A DNA stretch of 64,000 bases from Micromonospora zamorensis (GTDB lineage: Bacteria > Actinomycetota > Actinomycetes > Mycobacteriales > Micromonosporaceae). Below are positions 51,998-60,700 of this stretch, in pieces. Position 1 is the stretch's first letter, and every line of letters begins with the position of its first letter. The position numbers were made by a program, and so were the translations under genes. Below the pieces are notes generated by a model, which made no database searches, was not told where the DNA came from, and saw only the letters and a program-made list of their open reading frames with translations. The DNA lies in assembly GCF_900090275.1 (NCBI RefSeq), contig NZ_LT607755.1, positions 5,270,001 through 5,334,000 of the forward strand, written 5' to 3'.

Positions 51998-53026
51998 CTA
52001 GTCAGCCACGGGAAGCCACGCGGTGTAGGAAACCGTCCCGGAGCCGACCTGACACCCGGTCAGGTGCCCGCCGACGTCGCCCAACCCGCGCAGCCAGGTC
52101 ACCTCGGCATCGTGGTCGCCGTCGACAGCGAACTCCCGGGTCTGACCGGCCAACCGCCGACCCGACAGCGCCGACCGGGCCGCTCTCGCCTCCGCGTACC
52201 GGGCGATGAGCGCGGGCGCGTCGCCGGCCCGAAGGGCGGCGGCCAGCCCGTCCAGGAAGGCGCGGACCTCGTCCAGCTCGTGCAGGACCCGGTCGCGGTT
52301 GCCGAGCAGCATGTTCGCGGTCCGCTCCGCCGGTGTGCCGGCGACCCGCGTGCCGTCGGAGAAACTGCCCGCCGCCAGCGTCAGCACCGCGTCGCGCAGC
52401 GGCGCCCGCTGCGTCGCCCCGGCCAGCGCGCCGGCCAGCAGGTGCGGCACGTGCGAGGCGAGCGCAGCCGCCGAGTCGTGTGCCGACGCGGACATCGGCA
52501 CGACCCGGGCTTCGAACAGCTCCACCAGCAGCCCGGTCAGCCAGCGGAAGGCGTCGGTCGCGGTGCCCGGCGCCGGGCAGAGCACCCAGGCGGCACCCGC
52601 CAGCAGGGTCGGCGAGGCGGCGGTCAGACCGGCGGACTCCGCACCGGCCATGGGGTGCCCGGGGACGAACCGGTCGGTGAGCCCGAGTCGGTCGGCCGCC
52701 TCCGCCACCTCGACCTTGGTGCTGCCGACGTCGGTGAGCACACAGCCGGGCGCGGTCAGCTCGGCCACCAGGGCCAGGGTGCCCGCAAGAGTGGGCAGCG
52801 GGCCGCAGAGGAACACCACGTCCCGCCCGGCCACAGCCTGCTCGATCGTGGCCGGGGCGACCACTCCCCGGTCCTGGGCCCGCTCCCGGGTCGCCGGGTC
52901 GGGATCCCATCCGACGACGTCCAGGCCGGCCTCGGCCAGGCGCAACAGCACCGAGCCGCCGATCAGGCCCGTACCGATCACCGCCGCCCGCACCCCGGCG
53001 TACCGCCCGGTCGTGCCGTCGGTCAT
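51998..53026 (-). CDS. tyrA: Prephenate dehydrogenase
   Basis: A 342-residue NAD-dependent enzyme of tyrosine synthesis. The Rossmann fold starts at AAVIGTGLIGGSVLLRLAEAG (quoted: VIGTGLIGGSVLLRL, about 13-27), then TDVGSTKVEV and GHPMAGAESAG, where the His of GHPMAG is catalytic. HVPHLLAGALAG and GNRDRVLHELDEVRAFL follow. There is no ACT domain. The ATG at 53026 is chosen over a longer reading with an Arg/Pro-rich extension. It lies 17 nt downstream of dapC and is probably co-transcribed with it and fdxC. Confidence 0.92.
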   Translation of the reverse strand: MTDGTTGRYAGVRAAVIGTGLIGGSVLLRLAEAGLDVVGWDPDPATRERAQDRGVVAPATIEQAVAGRDVVFLCGPLPTLAGTLALVAELTAPGCVLTDVGSTKVEVAEAADRLGLTDRFVPGHPMAGAESAGLTAASPTLLAGAAWVLCPAPGTATDAFRWLTGLLVELFEARVVPMSASAHDSAAALASHVPHLLAGALAGATQRAPLRDAVLTLAAGSFSDGTRVAGTPAERTANMLLGNRDRVLHELDEVRAFLDGLAAALRAGDAPALIARYAEARAARSALSGRRLAGQTREFAVDGDHDAEVTWLRGLGDVGGHLTGCQVGSGTVSYTAWLPVAD

Positions 53027-53042
53027 CGCCGGCCGCCCGGGG

Positions 53043-54149
53043 TCAGGCCCGCAGCCGGCCGGCGACCGCCGCGACATGCTCGTCGGACTCGGTCAGCGCA
53101 ACGCGGACGTGCTGCCCGGCGGTAGGGCCGTAGAAGATGCCGGCGGCGACCAGGATGCCCCGCCGAGCCAGCCAGTCGACCGTGTCCCAGCAGTCCTCAC
53201 CTCGGGTGAGCCAGAGGTAGAGACCCGCCTCGGAGTGCTCGACGGTGAACCCAGCACCGGTGAACGCGGCCGCGAGCACCTCTCGCCGGGCACGGTAGCG
53301 CTCCCGCTGCTCCTCGGCGTGTCGCTCGTCCTCCAGTGCCGCCACCATCGCCGCCTGCACGGGTGCGGGCACGATCATGCCGGCGTGCTTGCGGACCTTC
53401 AGCAGCTCGGCGACGAGCGCCGGGTCACCGGCGACGAAACCGGCCCGGTAGCCGGCCAGGTTGGAACGCTTGGACAGCGAGTGCACAGCGAGCACCCCGG
53501 CGTAGCTGCCGCCGCTGACCTGCGGGGACAGCACCGAGACCGGCTCGGCCGACCAGCCCAGCGGCAGGTAGCACTCGTCGCTGGCGACCACCGCGCCGCG
53601 TTCCCGCGCCCAGTCGACCACCTTCTTGAGGTGCGCCGCGGGCAGCACCCGACCGGTCGGGTTGCCGGGCGAGTTGACCCAGACCAACCGGACCCGCGAG
53701 GTCGGCCCGACCGAGGTGAGCGAGTCGGTACGAACGACGGTGGCACCGGCCAGCCGGGCCCCGTCCTCGTAGGTGGGGTACGCGATCGACGGCACCACCA
53801 CCACGTCACCCGGGCCGATGCCGAGCAGGGTGGGCAGCCAGGCGACCAGCTCCTTCGAGCCGATGGTCGGCAGCACACCGAGACGGTCGACGCTGGCGCC
53901 ACAGGCCCGGGACACCCACGCCGCGATCGCGGCCCGCAGCGCCGGCGTGCCGGCGGTCAGCGGGTAACCGGGAGCGTCGGACGCGTCAGCCAACGCCCGG
54001 CGGATCACCTCGGGCACCGGGTCGACCGGCGTACCCATGGAGAGGTTGATCAGGCCCTCCGGATGCGCCGCGGCCAGGGTGGCCGCGGCGTCCAGGGTGT
54101 CCCAGGTGAACTCGGGCAGCCGCGACGAGACCGGCGCGGGCCGGTTCAG
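53043..54149 (-). CDS. dapC: Succinyldiaminopimelate aminotransferase, CTG start
   Basis: A 368-residue fold-type I PLP enzyme converting N-succinyl-2-amino-6-ketopimelate to succinyl-DAP. NLSMGTPVDPVPEVIRRAL, VWVNSPGNPTGRVLP and HSLSKRSNLAGYRAGFV (the PLP-binding Lys) are clear. Between the fdxC stop and MGTPVD there is no ATG, GTG or TTG in frame. The CTG at 54149 overlaps the ferredoxin stop (CTGA) and has GCGAGGG 4-5 nt upstream, so I take it as the start. Mycobacteria keep the same fdxC-dapC order. Confidence 0.9.
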   Translation of the reverse strand: MNRPAPVSSRLPEFTWDTLDAAATLAAAHPEGLINLSMGTPVDPVPEVIRRALADASDAPGYPLTAGTPALRAAIAAWVSRACGASVDRLGVLPTIGSKELVAWLPTLLGIGPGDVVVVPSIAYPTYEDGARLAGATVVRTDSLTSVGPTSRVRLVWVNSPGNPTGRVLPAAHLKKVVDWARERGAVVASDECYLPLGWSAEPVSVLSPQVSGGSYAGVLAVHSLSKRSNLAGYRAGFVAGDPALVAELLKVRKHAGMIVPAPVQAAMVAALEDERHAEEQRERYRARREVLAAAFTGAGFTVEHSEAGLYLWLTRGEDCWDTVDWLARRGILVAAGIFYGPTAGQHVRVALTESDEHVAAVAGRLRA

Positions 54150-54472
54150 TGGCCCTCGCCGCGCGGCGGCTGCGCGGCGACGAAGGTGGCGTCCTTCTCC
54201 ACCTTGCCGATCTTCGAGGCACCACCGGGCGAGCCCAGCTCCTCGAAGAACTCGTAGTTGGCGCCGGTGTAGTCCTTCCACTGCTCCGGGACGTCGTCCT
54301 CGTAGAAGATCGCCTCCACGGGGCAGACGGGCTCACAGGCACCACAGTCGACGCACTCGTCGGGGTGGATGTAGAGCATCCGATTGCCCTCGTAAATGCA
54401 GTCGACCGGGCACTCCTCGATGCATGCCTTGTCGAGCACATCCACGCACGGCTCGGCGATGATGTAGGTCAC
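54146..54472 (-). CDS. fdxC: 7Fe ferredoxin (FdxA/FdxC type)
   Basis: A 108-residue electron carrier. Cys9, Cys17 and Cys50 bind a [3Fe-4S] cluster, and Cys21, Cys40, Cys43 and Cys46 a [4Fe-4S] cluster, by analogy with Azotobacter FdI; Cys25 is free. CIEECPVDCIYEGNRMLYI and CVDCGACEPVCPVEAI are diagnostic. The GTG follows GGAGAAG. It leads the operon fdxC-dapC-tyrA. Confidence 0.95.
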   Translation of the reverse strand: MTYIIAEPCVDVLDKACIEECPVDCIYEGNRMLYIHPDECVDCGACEPVCPVEAIFYEDDVPEQWKDYTGANYEFFEELGSPGGASKIGKVEKDATFVAAQPPRGEGH

Positions 54473-54551
54473 CGGTCTTCTCCTCCGCAAGACACGTCGC
54501 GATCTCCCGCGACGGTAAGAGCCTAGTATCTCGCCGGGGAGGGGGTCGATC

Positions 54552-55664
54552 GTGCTCCGACAGCAGGATGTGGGACACCGGATCGTGGTTCGCCGGATTG
54601 TGGGGATTCGCGAAGGTCGGCCGCTATTCTCCGATGCTCTCGGCGAGCTGGTGGAGCTGAGCGAGACTCATCTCACGCTGGCCACGGCGCACGGCCCGCT
54701 GCGGGTCCCGGTGACACAGGTCCACCGCGCCAAGCGGGTGCCACCGACCCGTCGGCCGACCGCGGCAGCAGTGGTGGCGCTGGAACGCGCCGCCGACGAG
54801 GCCTGGCCGGCACCAACGCGGGGCCGCATCGGTGACTGGCTGCTCCGCTCGGCGGACGGCTGGACCGGGCGGGCCAACTCGGCGCTGCCGATCGGCGACC
54901 CGGACCGCCCGTTGGCCGCCGCCGTGGACGAGGTCGAGCGCTGGTACGCCGAGCAGGGCCAACCCGCGATGATCAACACGCCGCTCCCGCTCGCCGCACC
55001 GGTGGGCACCGAGCTGGACGCCCGTGGCTGGACCGCCCGCCCGCCGACACTGGTGCAGACCGCGCCACTCCCCCTGCCTGCGCCGTCGTCCGTCGACACC
55101 CCACCCGCTGCCGGGCGCGTCGACCTGGCCGATGGGCAGGCCGGCGCCGCTGGTGGGCAGGCCGGCGCCGCTGGTGGCCAGGCTGGCCTGGCTGGTGGGG
55201 AGGCCGGGCTGGCGGGTGGGCAAGCCGACGCCGCTGCTGGGCAGGCTGGCCGGTGGGAAAGTGTGGTCGTTGAGCTGGCCACCGCGCCGAGCGAGGGGTG
55301 GCTGGCCGTCGCCGCCGGCCGCAAGGGCGGCCTGCCGGACGCCGCCCGGCACGTGCTCACCGCCGTGGACCAGGTCCGCTTCGCCCACGGGTACGTCGAC
55401 GGCACGCTGGTGGCGGTCGGCCGGGCCACGGTGACCGGCCAGGGGCGCTGGTTGGGCCTCAGCCTGATCGAGGTGTCACCGGAGGCCCGCCGGCAGGGGC
55501 TGGCCCGCCAGGTGATCGACGAGCTGGCCGCCTGGGGCGTGTCCGCCGGTGCGACGCGCGCGTTCCTCCAGGTCGAGCAGCACAACAATGCGGCGGTCGC
55601 GCTCTACCAACGGCTCGGCTTCGTCACTCACCACACCTACCTGACCCGGGTCGCCCCGCACTGA
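54552..55664 (+). CDS. GNAT acetyltransferase with a repeat-rich linker
   Basis: A 370-residue protein in three parts: an N-terminal RNA-binding-like beta domain (about 1-65, VGHRIVVRRIVGIREGRPLF), a middle region of about 125 residues, and a C-terminal GNAT domain (about 255-370) with the acetyl-CoA loop RRQGLARQVIDEL and FLQVEQHNNAAVALYQRLGF. Between them is a repeat linker, residues about 192-235, of seven-residue GQAGAAG units. GGGGAGGGGGTCGATC precedes the GTG, and TAGTAT about 24 nt upstream is a likely -10. The substrate is unknown. Confidence 0.82.
   Translation: MLRQQDVGHRIVVRRIVGIREGRPLFSDALGELVELSETHLTLATAHGPLRVPVTQVHRAKRVPPTRRPTAAAVVALERAADEAWPAPTRGRIGDWLLRSADGWTGRANSALPIGDPDRPLAAAVDEVERWYAEQGQPAMINTPLPLAAPVGTELDARGWTARPPTLVQTAPLPLPAPSSVDTPPAAGRVDLADGQAGAAGGQAGAAGGQAGLAGGEAGLAGGQADAAAGQAGRWESVVVELATAPSEGWLAVAAGRKGGLPDAARHVLTAVDQVRFAHGYVDGTLVAVGRATVTGQGRWLGLSLIEVSPEARRQGLARQVIDELAAWGVSAGATRAFLQVEQHNNAAVALYQRLGFVTHHTYLTRVAPH
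55134..55250 (+). repeat. In-frame 21-bp repeat inside the acetyltransferase gene
   Basis: Five to six copies of a 21-bp unit such as GGGCAGGCCGGCGCCGCTGGT encode GQAGAAG variants (quoted to 20 bases: GGGCAGGCCGGCGCCGCTGG). The copies differ at a few bases, which suggests slippage and drift and keeps the frame. Confidence 0.75.
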
Positions 55665-55967
55665 CCCCAACCACCCCTGGCGGCTCGACAGACGCGCCGA
55701 TCCACTCGGCGTTCGCTGATCCACTCGGCTTTCAGGAAGTCGCGGCATCCACACGCCTCGAACACCGCGACTTCACGAAACCCGAGTCGATCAACGCCCG
55801 GACACCGCGACTTCACGGAACCCGAGTCGATCAACGCCCGGACACCGCGACTTCACGGAACCCGAGTCGATCAAGGCGCGCACACCGGACCGGCCCGGCA
55901 GGCGGACACCTGCCCGGCCGTACGCCTGACTGGTCGACCGGCCGCCTGGCGGCGCGTGGCGGCAGGG
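55665..55967. other. Gene-free interval of 303 bp
   Basis: It is dominated by the 33-bp repeat array at 55699-55872. No coding sequence is supported. The remainder (55873-55967) shows no clear feature. Confidence 0.6.
55699..55872. repeat. Array of a dispersed 33-bp element
   Basis: Five copies: a truncated one at 55699-55717 and a full one at 55718-55750 on the + strand (starting GATCCACTCGGC), then three on the - strand at 55760-55792, 55800-55832 and 55840-55872, with a 40-bp period. The minus-strand consensus starts GATCGACTCGGG and ends GAAGTCGCGGTGTCC. The last two copies are identical. Related copies are at 13061-13135. Confidence 0.85.
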
Positions 55968-56432
55968 TCAGCGGCGTACGACGCGGCGGGGCTTCGCGGC
56001 CTTGACCTCGGCGTACCGCTTGAGCTGTTGCGAGCGGTAGTCACGTCCGAGTGCGATGAGCAGCAGGTAACCGACCAGCACCCCGGCGCCCGCAGCGAGC
56101 AGGTAGAGCCAGATCTGGGCGAAGAACGTCGCCGCACCGCCCGCGAACGGGTTGTGACCGACCAGCAGGGGCCCGACCAGCACGGTCAACAGCATCGCGA
56201 CCAGTACGACGAGGGCCATGTCGGCTCCCCAGCCCGCCAGTGGCCGACGACGAGCCCAGCGGAAGGCGACCACGGCCAGGATCAGCCCGATCACCGCGAA
56301 CATCGCCAGTGACACCCGGTCGGCTGCGGTGTCGTCACCCTCGAAACCGAACCGGATGATCAGTCGGGCGACCACGTTGACCGCGAACAGTGCTGCAACG
56401 AGCACCCCGACGTCACGCCACCGTCTGTCCAT
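55968..56432 (-). CDS. Four-helix integral membrane protein
   Basis: A 154-residue protein with about four helices (GVLVAALFAVNVVARLII, VSLAMFAVIGLILAVVAF, MALVVLVAMLLTVLVGPLLV, IWLYLLAAGAGVLVGYLLLI) and a basic tail (KRYAEVKAAKPRRVVRR). The ATG follows AGGAGGTCCTGCG, a near-perfect ribosome site. No family is recognised with confidence; similar proteins are found near mshB in related genomes. Confidence 0.7.
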   Translation of the reverse strand: MDRRWRDVGVLVAALFAVNVVARLIIRFGFEGDDTAADRVSLAMFAVIGLILAVVAFRWARRRPLAGWGADMALVVLVAMLLTVLVGPLLVGHNPFAGGAATFFAQIWLYLLAAGAGVLVGYLLLIALGRDYRSQQLKRYAEVKAAKPRRVVRR

Positions 56433-56514
56433 CGCAGGACCTCCTGCCGTACGCCCCGTCGCGGGGCCCGCATCTCTGGCAGGAATATTTACCACCCCTA
56501 CCTGGGTGGCGTCA

Positions 56515-56970
56515 TCAGCCGCCGAGCGTGTGTGGTGGGGCGAGGATCTGCCGGAAGCCCATCACCGCGAAGGTCATGGCACCGGCGACGATCATCGCCA
56601 GGCCGACCCAGTTGTCGCCAGCCAGCAGGAGGTCGCCTTCGGTGGTCCGGATGGCGCCCACCGCCATCAGCGCGAACCACGGCACCGCCGGCAGTGCGAC
56701 AGCCCACCTGCGGCCGACCGCCTCGTACGCGAACCAGCTCAGCGCGATGTTGGCGCCGACCGCGAGAACGGCCGACACGCCGATCAGCTGCCCACCGACG
56801 CGGACCGTGGCGAGCAGCAGCTCCAGCACCCCGGTCACCACTGCGGCGATCACCACGACGATCGCGCCGACCAGCCGCAGGCCCAGGTCCAGCAGTCGCG
56901 ACGGCGGCCCCGCCGGAGGCGGGGTGTCCTGGTCGTCCACGACCGTCATCGACGCGGCGGGCAGGGTCAC
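56515..56970 (-). CDS. DUF6113-type membrane protein
   Basis: A 151-residue protein with about four helices after a Pro-rich start ([13 protein letters not shown]). The GTG overlaps the mshB stop by 4 nt (GTGA), so it is translationally coupled to mshB; the mycobacterial neighbour of mshB (Rv1171) is a similar small membrane protein. The role is unknown. Confidence 0.75.
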   Translation of the reverse strand: MTLPAASMTVVDDQDTPPPAGPPSRLLDLGLRLVGAIVVVIAAVVTGVLELLLATVRVGGQLIGVSAVLAVGANIALSWFAYEAVGRRWAVALPAVPWFALMAVGAIRTTEGDLLLAGDNWVGLAMIVAGAMTFAVMGFRQILAPPHTLGG

Positions 56971-57884
56971 CGGAGACCAGCCGCCGCGACCGGGGACCGG
57001 TCCGGGGCGGTCTCCTCGGGCAGCCCGGCGAAGAGGTCGTCCTCCCAGCCGTACGGCCCGGCGCCCGGGCCCTTCTCGCCGACGGCGAGGGTGAAGAACT
57101 CCACGCCCATGAACTCGCCGCCGAAGTTGCCGGCGATCGAGTAGAGCCAGGAGTTGGCCGGGATCTGGGTGGCGTGCGCCCGCATCGCGGTTTCCTTGGC
57201 CAGGTGCTGGTCGGTGCCGTCGATGCGGGCGGCGATCTGGGCGTCCGGGGTGCCGAAGGGCAGGTCGGCGATGTCCTCGATGCCGCCGAACGGGTTGTCG
57301 GCGGACTCGGCGAAGTGCGCCATGCCGGCCTCCAGCACGCTGAGCGGCATGGCCGTCCAGTAGACCTTGAGCGGGGCGCAGCCCTCGGCGGCGGCCAGCT
57401 CGACGGCACGCATCGCCACCCGGTGCGCCTGGATGTGGTCGGGGTGGCCGTAGAAGCCGTTCGGGTCGTACGTGACCAGCACCTGGGGGCGTACCTCTCG
57501 CATGATCTCCACGAGATGCCCGGCGGCCTCGTCGAGGTCGGCCTGCCAGAAGGCGCGGGGGTGGTCGTTGGTCGCGAGCCCCATCATCCCGGAGTCGCGG
57601 TAGCGGCCGGCGCCGCCGAGGAAGCGGTGGTCGCTGACGCCGAGCGCGGCGCACGCGGCGGCCAGCTCGGCGATCCGGTAGCCGCCGAGCTGGTCGGCCT
57701 CGGCGGCGGCGAGCTGGGCCAGCGCGGGCACGTGGATCTCGCCCTCCTCGCCGAGGGTGCAGGTCACCAGCGTGACGTGCGCGCCGTTCGCGACGTAGTG
57801 GGCCATCGTCGAGCCGGTGCCGATCGACTCGTCGTCGGGGTGCGCGTGGACCAGCAGCAGGCGGCGGTCGGGCAGCATCGTCAC
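56967..57884 (-). CDS. mshB: GlcNAc-Ins deacetylase of mycothiol synthesis
   Basis: A 305-residue zinc deacetylase (LmbE/PIG-L family) that removes acetate from GlcNAc-inositol. [16 protein letters not shown] holds the AHPDDE zinc site, [14 protein letters not shown] follows, and [19 protein letters not shown] holds the third ligand. The GTG at 57884 is chosen because TAGAGT stands exactly 7 nt upstream and the N terminus ([15 protein letters not shown]) matches mycobacterial MshB in length; GTG 57893 is the alternative. Confidence 0.93.
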   Translation of the reverse strand: MTMLPDRRLLLVHAHPDDESIGTGSTMAHYVANGAHVTLVTCTLGEEGEIHVPALAQLAAAEADQLGGYRIAELAAACAALGVSDHRFLGGAGRYRDSGMMGLATNDHPRAFWQADLDEAAGHLVEIMREVRPQVLVTYDPNGFYGHPDHIQAHRVAMRAVELAAAEGCAPLKVYWTAMPLSVLEAGMAHFAESADNPFGGIEDIADLPFGTPDAQIAARIDGTDQHLAKETAMRAHATQIPANSWLYSIAGNFGGEFMGVEFFTLAVGEKGPGAGPYGWEDDLFAGLPEETAPDRSPVAAAGLR

Positions 57885-57979
57885 GACGGTCACTCTAACC
57901 GGCGTTCTGCTCCGGCCGACGCGGACGCGTCCGCCCAGGTCGGCCACATCACCTCCGGTCCGGCTCTACGATTTGGTCT

Positions 57980-60124
57980 GTGGACTTTCCGGAGCTGGCC
58001 GCCCGCACACGCCGGTTCAGCCACGGCGCGCCACGCGCTGTCTCCGTGGCTGACGACGGCTCCCGAGTGATCTTTCTGCGCTCCGCGGGGCCGGAGGACC
58101 CGGCGGACGCGCTCTGGCTGCTGGACGTGGCCACCGCCGAGGAGCGCCTGGTCGCCGACCCGGCAACGCTGCTCGGTGAGGGCGGGGACGTCCGGTCGCT
58201 CTCCCCCGGTGAGCGCGCGCTGCGGGAGCGGCTGCGGCTGAGCGCCGCGGGCATCGGCTCGTACGCGTTGGACGCCCCCGGTCGGGTCGCGGTCTTCGCG
58301 CTGGCGGGGCGGTTGTTCCGGGCCGATCTGGTGCACGGCGACGTGGTGGAGGTGGCTACCGTCGGCCCGGTGCTCGACCCCCGTCCGGACCCGACCGGGC
58401 AACGGCTGGCGTACGTGACCGACGCGGCCGAGGGTGTCCGCCGGGGTGAGCTGCGGGTGATCGAGGCCGACGGCACCGACACCCTGCTGGCCGGTGAGGA
58501 CGCCGGGGTGAGCTGGGGCCTGGCCGAGCACATCGCGGCGGAGGAGTTCGGCCGGTACCGGGGCTACTGGTGGGCGCCGGACGGGCGCATGGTGCTCGCC
58601 GCCCGGGTCGACGAGTCCCGCCTGGAACGCTGGCACCTGCACGACCCGGCCCAGCCGGCCAGTCCGCCGACCGCCGTCGCGTACCCCCGGGCTGGTGGGC
58701 CGAACGCTGAGGTCAGCCTGCACCTGTTGGACCTGGACGACGGCTGGGTCGACGTGCACTGGGACCGGGAGACCTACCCGTACCTGACCGCCGTCAGCTG
58801 GGTCGAGGGCAGCCCGTTGATCACGGTGCTGCGCCGCTCGCAGCAGCACGGGCTGGTGCTGGCGGTGGACCCGCGCACCGGCGAGACGCAGGTGCACGCG
58901 GAGCTGGCCGACCCGCGCTGGGTGGAGCCGATCGCCGGCACCCCGGCGCACCTGCCGGACGGCCGGGTGCTGGTCGGCGGGGAGTTGGCACACGACGGGT
59001 ACGACGCACGGTGCCTGTTCGCCGACGGCACCCTGCTCACCCCGCCGTCGCTGTACGTACGGCGGGTGGTGGGTCGGCTGGCTGCGGCCAGCGGCCCGGC
59101 GGACCTGCTGGTGGAGGCGAGCGACGGCGAGCCGAGCGAGCGGCACCTGTTCCGGGTCCGCACCACCATCGGCGGTGGGGTGGACGCGCGTCGGCTCACC
59201 ACCGACTCGGGCTGGTACACGGCCGCCGTCGGCGGGGACGTGCTGGCGATCGGTGTCGCGTCGCTGGACCATGCCGGGGTGCGCTGGTCGGTGCGTCGCG
59301 GCGGTCAGGAGATCGCCGAGCTGCGGTCGTTCGCCGCGACTCCCCCGTACTCTCCGCTGCCGTTGCTGGAACGGGTGACCGACCGGCGGCTGCCGGCGGC
59401 GGTCCTCTACCCGGACAACCACGTGACGGGCCGGCGGCTGCCGGTGCTGCTGGACATCTACGGCGGCCCGGGGCACCAGGAGGTCGTGGCGGCGCGGGCC
59501 GCGTGGTTGGAGCGGCAGTGGTGGGCCGACGCCGGGTTCGCGGTGGTCACCATCGACAACCGGGGTACGCCGGGAGTGGCCCCGTCGTTCGAGAAGGCGA
59601 TCCACCGTCGGGTGGCCGACGTGATCCTGACCGACCAGATCGACGCGCTGACCGCGCTCGCCGGCAAGCACCCCGACCTGGACCTGGATCGGGTGGGGGT
59701 GCGGGGCTGGTCGTTCGGAGGGTGGCTGGCCGGGTTGGCGGTGCTGCGCCACCCGGAGCTGTTCAGGTGCGGCATCGCGGGCGCCCCGGTGACCGACTGG
59801 GCGCTCTACGACACCGCGTACACCGAGCGTTATCTGGGGTTGCCGGAGGACGGCACGGACGTCTACGCGCACCATTCGCTGGTCGAGATGGCCGCCGAAC
59901 CGCTCACCGGCCCGGACCAGGCCCGCCCGTTGCTGCTGGTGCACGGTCTGGCCGATGACAACGTGGTGGCGGCGCACACGCTGCGGCTCTCCGCAGCCCT
60001 GCTGAGCGCCGGCCGCCCGCACGCCGTGCTGCCGTTGACCGGTGCCACGCACATGGCCGCGAATGGCACCGCCGAGCGTCTGCTGCCCCTGGAGCTGGAT
60101 TTCCTCCGCACCCACCTGCTGTAG
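57980..60124 (+). CDS. S9 family prolyl oligopeptidase (dipeptidyl-peptidase IV-like)
   Basis: A 714-residue serine peptidase: an N-terminal beta-propeller (about 20-450) and a C-terminal alpha/beta hydrolase domain. The triad is Ser578 (RGWSFGGWLAG), Asp659 or Asp660 (HGLADDNVV) and His691 (GATHMAANG). There is no signal peptide, so it is cytoplasmic. A TACGAT box ends 7 nt before the GTG, giving a leaderless start. It diverges from mshB across about 95 bp. Confidence 0.92.
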   Translation: MDFPELAARTRRFSHGAPRAVSVADDGSRVIFLRSAGPEDPADALWLLDVATAEERLVADPATLLGEGGDVRSLSPGERALRERLRLSAAGIGSYALDAPGRVAVFALAGRLFRADLVHGDVVEVATVGPVLDPRPDPTGQRLAYVTDAAEGVRRGELRVIEADGTDTLLAGEDAGVSWGLAEHIAAEEFGRYRGYWWAPDGRMVLAARVDESRLERWHLHDPAQPASPPTAVAYPRAGGPNAEVSLHLLDLDDGWVDVHWDRETYPYLTAVSWVEGSPLITVLRRSQQHGLVLAVDPRTGETQVHAELADPRWVEPIAGTPAHLPDGRVLVGGELAHDGYDARCLFADGTLLTPPSLYVRRVVGRLAAASGPADLLVEASDGEPSERHLFRVRTTIGGGVDARRLTTDSGWYTAAVGGDVLAIGVASLDHAGVRWSVRRGGQEIAELRSFAATPPYSPLPLLERVTDRRLPAAVLYPDNHVTGRRLPVLLDIYGGPGHQEVVAARAAWLERQWWADAGFAVVTIDNRGTPGVAPSFEKAIHRRVADVILTDQIDALTALAGKHPDLDLDRVGVRGWSFGGWLAGLAVLRHPELFRCGIAGAPVTDWALYDTAYTERYLGLPEDGTDVYAHHSLVEMAAEPLTGPDQARPLLLVHGLADDNVVAAHTLRLSAALLSAGRPHAVLPLTGATHMAANGTAERLLPLELDFLRTHLL

Positions 60125-60132
60125 GCAGCGCC

Positions 60133-60154
60133 GAGCCCTCTGTCGAAGGGGCTC
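60133..60154. terminator. Short hairpin between convergent S9 and MerR genes
   Basis: GAGCCC / GGGCTC arms with a 10-nt loop, 8 nt after the S9 stop. It is modest. Confidence 0.4.
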
Positions 60155-60193
60155 CAGGGTTCTGTTGCCCACTCCCAAGATCGTGCGGGGGCC

Positions 60194-60691
60194 CTACAGT
60201 TCGGCGGCGGTGTCGAGGGCCGCAACGTCCGGTCCGGTCGAGCCGCCATACGTGGCGATCTTGTATTCGGTCGCCGCGAGGGAGAGGGTCAGCTCACGAA
60301 TCCGGCGACGGATGATGTCGCGATGTTCAAGCAGCATGTCAAGCCGCTCGGGCACCGTGTCCTGCCCGGCGTCCACGAGCGCAATGTAGTGCTGTAGGTC
60401 GCGCATCGGCATCCCGGACAGCCGCATCCTGGTGAGGAACACCAGGCGCCGCACCGCTGCGGCGTCGTAGACGCGATGACCGTGGCTGTCACGGGCCACC
60501 TCGACCAGCCCGGCCCGCTCGTAGTACCGCAGCGTGTGAGGCGTGATGTCGAGGAGGTCGGCGACCTCGGCGATCGTCATCGACTCGTGGACGTCGGCCA
60601 GGTCGGTGAGGCGGTGGATCACCTCGACCGACAGCGGGCCGTCATCCCCGACCATTTCCAAGGCCCTGGTCATCAGATCGTTGGTGGCCAC
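60194..60691 (-). CDS. MerR-family transcriptional regulator
   Basis: A 165-residue MerR protein: MTIAEVADLLDITPHTLRYYERAGLVEVAR (quoted: ITPHTLRYYERAGLVEVAR) is the winged HTH, RLVFLTRMRLSGMPMRDLQHY the linker, and a coiled coil follows. There is no Cys, so it does not bind metal; it fits the alcohol/aldehyde-type regulators. An N-terminal extension of about 35 residues is unusual. TAGGGT ends 6 nt before the GTG, inside the end of the upstream SDR gene, so it has its own leaderless promoter. Confidence 0.85.
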   Translation of the reverse strand: MATNDLMTRALEMVGDDGPLSVEVIHRLTDLADVHESMTIAEVADLLDITPHTLRYYERAGLVEVARDSHGHRVYDAAAVRRLVFLTRMRLSGMPMRDLQHYIALVDAGQDTVPERLDMLLEHRDIIRRRIRELTLSLAATEYKIATYGGSTGPDVAALDTAAEL

Positions 60692-60700
60692 GACATCACC

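Noticed and set aside
55699..55872. CRISPR-like array (33-bp repeats, 40-bp period)
   Set aside because: Spacers are only 7-8 bp and nearly identical, copies face both ways, and no cas genes are present.
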